This document shows, one piece after another, positions 29,945 to 34,019 of a stretch of 34,019 bases of DNA; the stretch's first letter is position 1, and every line of letters begins with the position of its first letter. The translations under genes and the position numbers were made by a program. The stretch is from Reyranella sp. (GTDB lineage: Bacteria > Pseudomonadota > Alphaproteobacteria > Reyranellales > Reyranellaceae): the NCBI RefSeq assembly GCF_004296935.1, contig NZ_SCVH01000026.1, positions 1-34,019 on the forward strand, given 5' to 3'. The notes beneath the pieces were generated by a model. That model was not told the origin of the DNA and ran no database searches. It saw only the letters and a list, made by a program, of their open reading frames with translations.

Positions 29945-30023
29945 CATAGCCTCCCAAGGGGTGTCTTTGTTGGCGGCGAGCCTAAGCATGGACAGGCGAC
30001 GCGCAAGTGCCTATTTACCCGTT

Positions 30024-31472
<1,449 letters not shown>

Positions 31473-31476
31473 TCTG

Positions 31477-32604
31477 TTACGGATCGGCGTAGCGCGCCAG
31501 GCGAGCCCGCGTGCCGTCCTCGGACCAGATGAGGGCTGCGATCTGGCCGTCGGGCGTCCTCGCGATTTCGGTCACATCCCCCACGGGGCTTTTCCAGCGC
31601 AGGCTGCCTGAGGCATCGGCGCGGACCACGTTCCGGGCGTTGTAGGGGTCGGGCTTCTCGGTGACGATCGCGGCGAAGCCGTCGCCGTCGGCAATGATCC
31701 AATTGGTGCCGTCGAACGGCCAGGCCGCGCGGCCCTTCACCTTGCCGCTGTCGTCATAGAAGATCAGTTCGCGTCGAGGCGGCTTGGAGTCAGTATAGTT
31801 CATAACAACGCTACCGTCGCGGAGAACCGCGGCCGTGTAACAGCCAATTCCCGCAAGCCGGGCGCGCGCGAGCCTCCTGCCGTCGGCGGCGTAACGGTCG
31901 AGGAAACATTCCAGCGTGAATTTTTCGCCCTGCGTCTCCTCGAGGATCACGATCCAGCTTCCATCGGCTCGCACGCCAATGGCGTTGACGCTCTCGGGGA
32001 AGCCGCGACCGGGACCCGCCTGCCAGAGGCGCACGCCGTCGAGGCTGAACTTGCCCAACCACCACGCGTAGGGACCACTGCCAAACCCGCCGGCCAACAC
32101 CGCGGCGTTGTCGGCGGTCGGAACATAGTGCCGAAGTTCGTAGTAGCCATCGGGGTCGTATCGTGTCGACGCGGCGCTAGGAGGTGAAATAGCGGTCTGC
32201 TTCTTGATCCGGCCGTCGGTACCCAGCCGGAACAGCGTGGATTTCACGCCGCTCACGAACACGGCCGTATCGCCTGAACGCGTTGCAATGACACCCATCG
32301 AAGCAACGGCGAATCCCCGAGGCCCGATGGGCAGGTCGAGTGGCAGCACGGTCCTCACCTTCTCCGAGCCGGTCGATGTCATCGCGATCAGCTCGACACG
32401 CGCCTCGGACGCTTCCGTGACCTCGTTCAGTATGACGTAGTGGGTGCCATCTGCGCCGACGGCCAGCCGGCCGGGTAGGATGCCGGGGGCGGGCTTGTAG
32501 CCGGGTGCCGGCAGCACGGCGACGTCGAGCACGATCCGCGGTTGCGGCTGTGCGAGCGCGGGGTTGCAGAGAAAGGCGAGGGCGAGGATTGCCAGATTAC
32601 GCAT
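31477..32604 (-). CDS. Secreted hypothetical protein, probably beta-propeller-like
   Basis: 375 residues, not recognised by family. The start is MRNLAILALAFLCNPALAQ, a signal peptide with a clean cut; an ATG four codons earlier is an alternative. The mature part is made of repeated short beta stretches with motifs such as GRLAVGADGTHYVIL, GVIATRSGDTAVFVSG, AIGVRADGSWIVIL, AVLRDGSVVMNY, IARTPDGQIAALIWSEDG. The recurring A-x-x-x-D-G-x-x-x-V/I spacing is what a six- or seven-bladed propeller shows. The two Cys in LECFLDRY and GIGCYTA might form a disulfide. It is tail-to-tail with gatB (4 bases between stops) and divergent from the MBL enzyme gene with 48 bases between starts. Confidence 0.75.
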   Translation of the reverse strand: MRNLAILALAFLCNPALAQPQPRIVLDVAVLPAPGYKPAPGILPGRLAVGADGTHYVILNEVTEASEARVELIAMTSTGSEKVRTVLPLDLPIGPRGFAVASMGVIATRSGDTAVFVSGVKSTLFRLGTDGRIKKQTAISPPSAASTRYDPDGYYELRHYVPTADNAAVLAGGFGSGPYAWWLGKFSLDGVRLWQAGPGRGFPESVNAIGVRADGSWIVILEETQGEKFTLECFLDRYAADGRRLARARLAGIGCYTAAVLRDGSVVMNYTDSKPPRRELIFYDDSGKVKGRAAWPFDGTNWIIADGDGFAAIVTEKPDPYNARNVVRADASGSLRWKSPVGDVTEIARTPDGQIAALIWSEDGTRARLARYADP

Positions 32605-32652
32605 GGCGCGAACCATATGTGCTAGGCTCGCCCGGCGAAAGCGGGAGAAACG

Positions 32653-33420
32653 ATGACCGCGAAACTCTACGCCATGACCTGCGGCCGTTTGGTCGGCCGC
32701 CTGAAAGATATGATCGAGGGCGAGGACGGGCAGGTGATGCTGCCGATCCCGTCCTACCTGATCGAGCATTCCAAGGGCCGCGTCCTGTTCGACACCGGCA
32801 TGCACCCGCAATGCCGGACCGATGCTGCCGGGCGGCTGGGCGAGCGCGTGGCGCGGATCTTCGGCTTTGAGCACTACGGCGCCGCCGACGACGTGAAGTC
32901 GCGCCTCGAATCCATCGACCGCGATCCCGGCAAGGTCGACTACATCGTGAATTCACATCTGCATTTCGACCATGCCGGCGGCAACGAACTGGTGCCCAAC
33001 GCAACCATGGTGGTGCAGAAGCGCGAGTGGCAGGCCGCGCAGGATCCGGAGACGGCGGCCAAGGTCGGCTTCTTCAAGGCCGACTTCGACCATGGCCACC
33101 CGGTCAAGCAGGTCGAGGGCGAACACGATTTGTTTGGCGACGGCAGCGTGGTTTGCATCCCGACCTACGGTCACACGCCCGGCCATCAGTCGCTCAAGGT
33201 GCGGACGGAGAAGGGTGAGATCGTCCTGACCGGCGACGCCTGCTATTTCTGCCGCACCTTGAAGGAGCGCCGGCTGCCGCGCTTCGTCTATGACCGCGAA
33301 CAGATGCTGGCGTCGCTCGATCGTCTCGCCGCACTGGAACGGGCCGGGGCCAAGCTGTTCTTCGGCCACGACCCCGACTTCTGGAAAGACGTGCCCCAGG
33401 CGCCGGTCCCGGCGTTTTAG
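32653..33420 (+). CDS. MBL-fold hydrolase, N-acyl-homoserine-lactonase-like
   Basis: 255-residue metallo-beta-lactamase-fold enzyme. The dinuclear zinc site is complete: HLHFDHAGG with His102, His104, Asp106 and His107, then a further His at 174 or 178 (TYGHTPGHQS), Asp195 (LTGDACYF) and His239 (FFGHDPDFW). Length and spacing resemble AiiA/AttM-type lactonases, as do the start LYAMTCGRL and the PIPSYLIEH loop. Quorum-quenching activity on AHLs is plausible but other lactones or esters fit equally. A GGGAGAAACG Shine-Dalgarno precedes the ATG. No signal peptide. It is not adjacent to luxI/luxR genes here. Confidence 0.88.
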   Translation: MTAKLYAMTCGRLVGRLKDMIEGEDGQVMLPIPSYLIEHSKGRVLFDTGMHPQCRTDAAGRLGERVARIFGFEHYGAADDVKSRLESIDRDPGKVDYIVNSHLHFDHAGGNELVPNATMVVQKREWQAAQDPETAAKVGFFKADFDHGHPVKQVEGEHDLFGDGSVVCIPTYGHTPGHQSLKVRTEKGEIVLTGDACYFCRTLKERRLPRFVYDREQMLASLDRLAALERAGAKLFFGHDPDFWKDVPQAPVPAF

Positions 33421-33443
33421 GATCGACGCCCTGGGGTATCTGG

Positions 33444-33872
33444 CTATTCGGGCACCGCCTGACCGGAGCCGCCCAGTTCGGCCGGGAAGTCTTTCAGCTT
33501 GGGCAGGCCGTCCTTCATCCGCAGCACCGTCTCCGAGTAGTTCACGTGGACGCCCGGTGTGAAGGTGACGCCGGGGATCGTTGCGGCATAGACGTCTGTC
33601 AGGCCGAGAGGCGGGTGATCGGTCATGATGTGGCCGCCGCATTTCGTGCAGAACTTGCGGTCGCTCACCGGCGTCTTCATGAAATGGCCGACGAATTCGG
33701 CACCTTTCGTGACCTTGACGTTGCCGGGCTTCCACAGGGTGAAGGCGTTTACCGGCCCCGCCGACCACGACCGGCAGGAACTGCAGTGACAGTAACCCAT
33801 GGCCTCGGGCGCGCCCGTGACCTCAACCTCAACGGCGCCGCAGAAGCAGGCGCCGGTATGTTTGGCAGGCAT
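33444..33872 (-). CDS. GFA family zinc protein (glutathione-dependent formaldehyde-activating enzyme/CENP-V-like)
   Basis: 142 residues. The zinc ligands are Cys9 and Cys11 (GACFCGAVEVEV), Cys28, Cys30 and Cys33 (YCHCSSCRSW) and Cys75 and Cys78 (KFCTKCGGHI), exactly the GFA/Mss4-like layout of two sites. A good AGGAGAG Shine-Dalgarno precedes the ATG. Only one member (Gfa of Paracoccus) has been tied to S-hydroxymethylglutathione formation; most relatives have no proven activity, so function stays open. It converges on the MBL gene with 23 bases between stops. Confidence 0.92.
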   Translation of the reverse strand: MPAKHTGACFCGAVEVEVTGAPEAMGYCHCSSCRSWSAGPVNAFTLWKPGNVKVTKGAEFVGHFMKTPVSDRKFCTKCGGHIMTDHPPLGLTDVYAATIPGVTFTPGVHVNYSETVLRMKDGLPKLKDFPAELGGSGQAVPE

Positions 33873-33984
33873 TTCTTCTCTCCTGGTTGCCGGCTTCCGC
33901 CGGATACAATCAATCGTGATGTGTCGAATGTAGACGGCTGCGGAGAACTCCTTTATTTGCCGCGTCGTTAACGAGGCCGGGACG

Positions 33985-34014
33985 CCCCGATGAGCACTGG
34001 AAATATCATCGGGG
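33985..34014. other. Nine-base inverted repeat near the window end
   Basis: CCCCGATGA (33985-33993) and TCATCGGGG (34006-34014) are perfect inverted arms 12 bases apart. They span the ATG of a possible gene start at 33990 on the plus strand. As no T run follows within the window it does not look like an intrinsic terminator; it could be a regulatory hairpin or operator, or coincidence. The rest of 33873-33984 shows only the GFA leader and nothing else I recognise. Confidence 0.35.
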
Positions 34015-34019
34015 AGCGA
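33990..34019 (+). CDS. Possible start of a gene cut by the window end
   Basis: ten codons, MSTGNIIGER, remain open to the end of the window. There is no clear Shine-Dalgarno and too little sequence to name a family. It is listed only because the position, away from the GFA gene in the divergent direction, suits a new gene. Confidence 0.25.
   Translation, partial: MSTGNIIGER

Overview
The window is a GC-rich, gene-dense chromosomal segment (about two thirds G+C by eye) of a Gram-negative bacterium, most likely an alphaproteobacterium. The signs are an aspartate carbamoyltransferase / dihydroorotase-like / plsY / dprA / topA group, a gatCAB amidotransferase set, the ruvX gene close by, and two Bug/TctC-type periplasmic receptors. 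A soil or freshwater Rhodospirillales/Hyphomicrobiales member (Reyranella-like, for example) would fit, but the genus is a guess. No rRNA, tRNA, CRISPR array, prophage or insertion sequence was recognised.

Layout. 1-1777 (minus): the 5' part of topA, then dprA. 1830-6684 (minus): a peptide/opine-type ABC import cluster (binding protein, DppB-like permease, DppC-like permease, no ATPases in the window) with an MFS transporter gene lying between the two permease genes and joined to both by ATGA overlaps. A hairpin-rich repeat pair separates the binding protein from the permeases. 6811-12470 (minus): plsY, a proline-rich secreted protein, a dihydroorotase-like gene that has lost catalytic residues, pyrB, an isochorismatase-family hydrolase and a citrate synthase fused to a MerR-like DNA-binding domain. 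The latter is divergent from a second citrate-synthase-family gene at 12553-13635, with a perfect 16-bp palindrome between them. 13645-16811 (minus): phytanoyl-CoA-dioxygenase-like gene, YceI, cytochrome b561, YceI and a small secreted protein, closely packed. 16856-19900 (plus): a 2OG-Fe(II) oxygenase, a secreted amidohydrolase, a YtkA-like secreted protein and a di-heme cytochrome c peroxidase, tightly coupled. 19897-21158 (minus): ruvX and an alpha/beta hydrolase. 21225-23747 (plus): a CPA1 cation/proton antiporter with a cyclic-nucleotide-binding-like tail. 23824-31472: gatC-gatA and gatB, separated by about 4.4 kb holding a DUF559-type nuclease gene between 50-bp inverted repeats, a D-aminoacylase-like amidohydrolase and two tandem TctC-type receptors. 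31477-33872: a secreted hypothetical protein, an AHL-lactonase-like metallo-beta-lactamase-fold enzyme and a GFA-family zinc protein.

How it works together. Housekeeping functions (DNA topology, transformation/recombination, pyrimidine and phospholipid synthesis, Gln-tRNA(Gln)/Asn-tRNA(Asn) amidation, Holliday junction processing) form a backbone into which accessory transport, periplasmic redox and catabolic cassettes appear to have been inserted.

The most notable element is the repeat family. All four arms (two at 4983-5093, two at 25619-26111) can fold into two consecutive hairpins whose stems keep pairing despite base changes. One inverted pair encloses a lower-GC gene for a small DUF559 (Vsr/PD-(D/E)XK-like) nuclease. 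This looks like a self-contained repeat-plus-nuclease unit, similar in logic to REP/RAYT systems but with a different enzyme.
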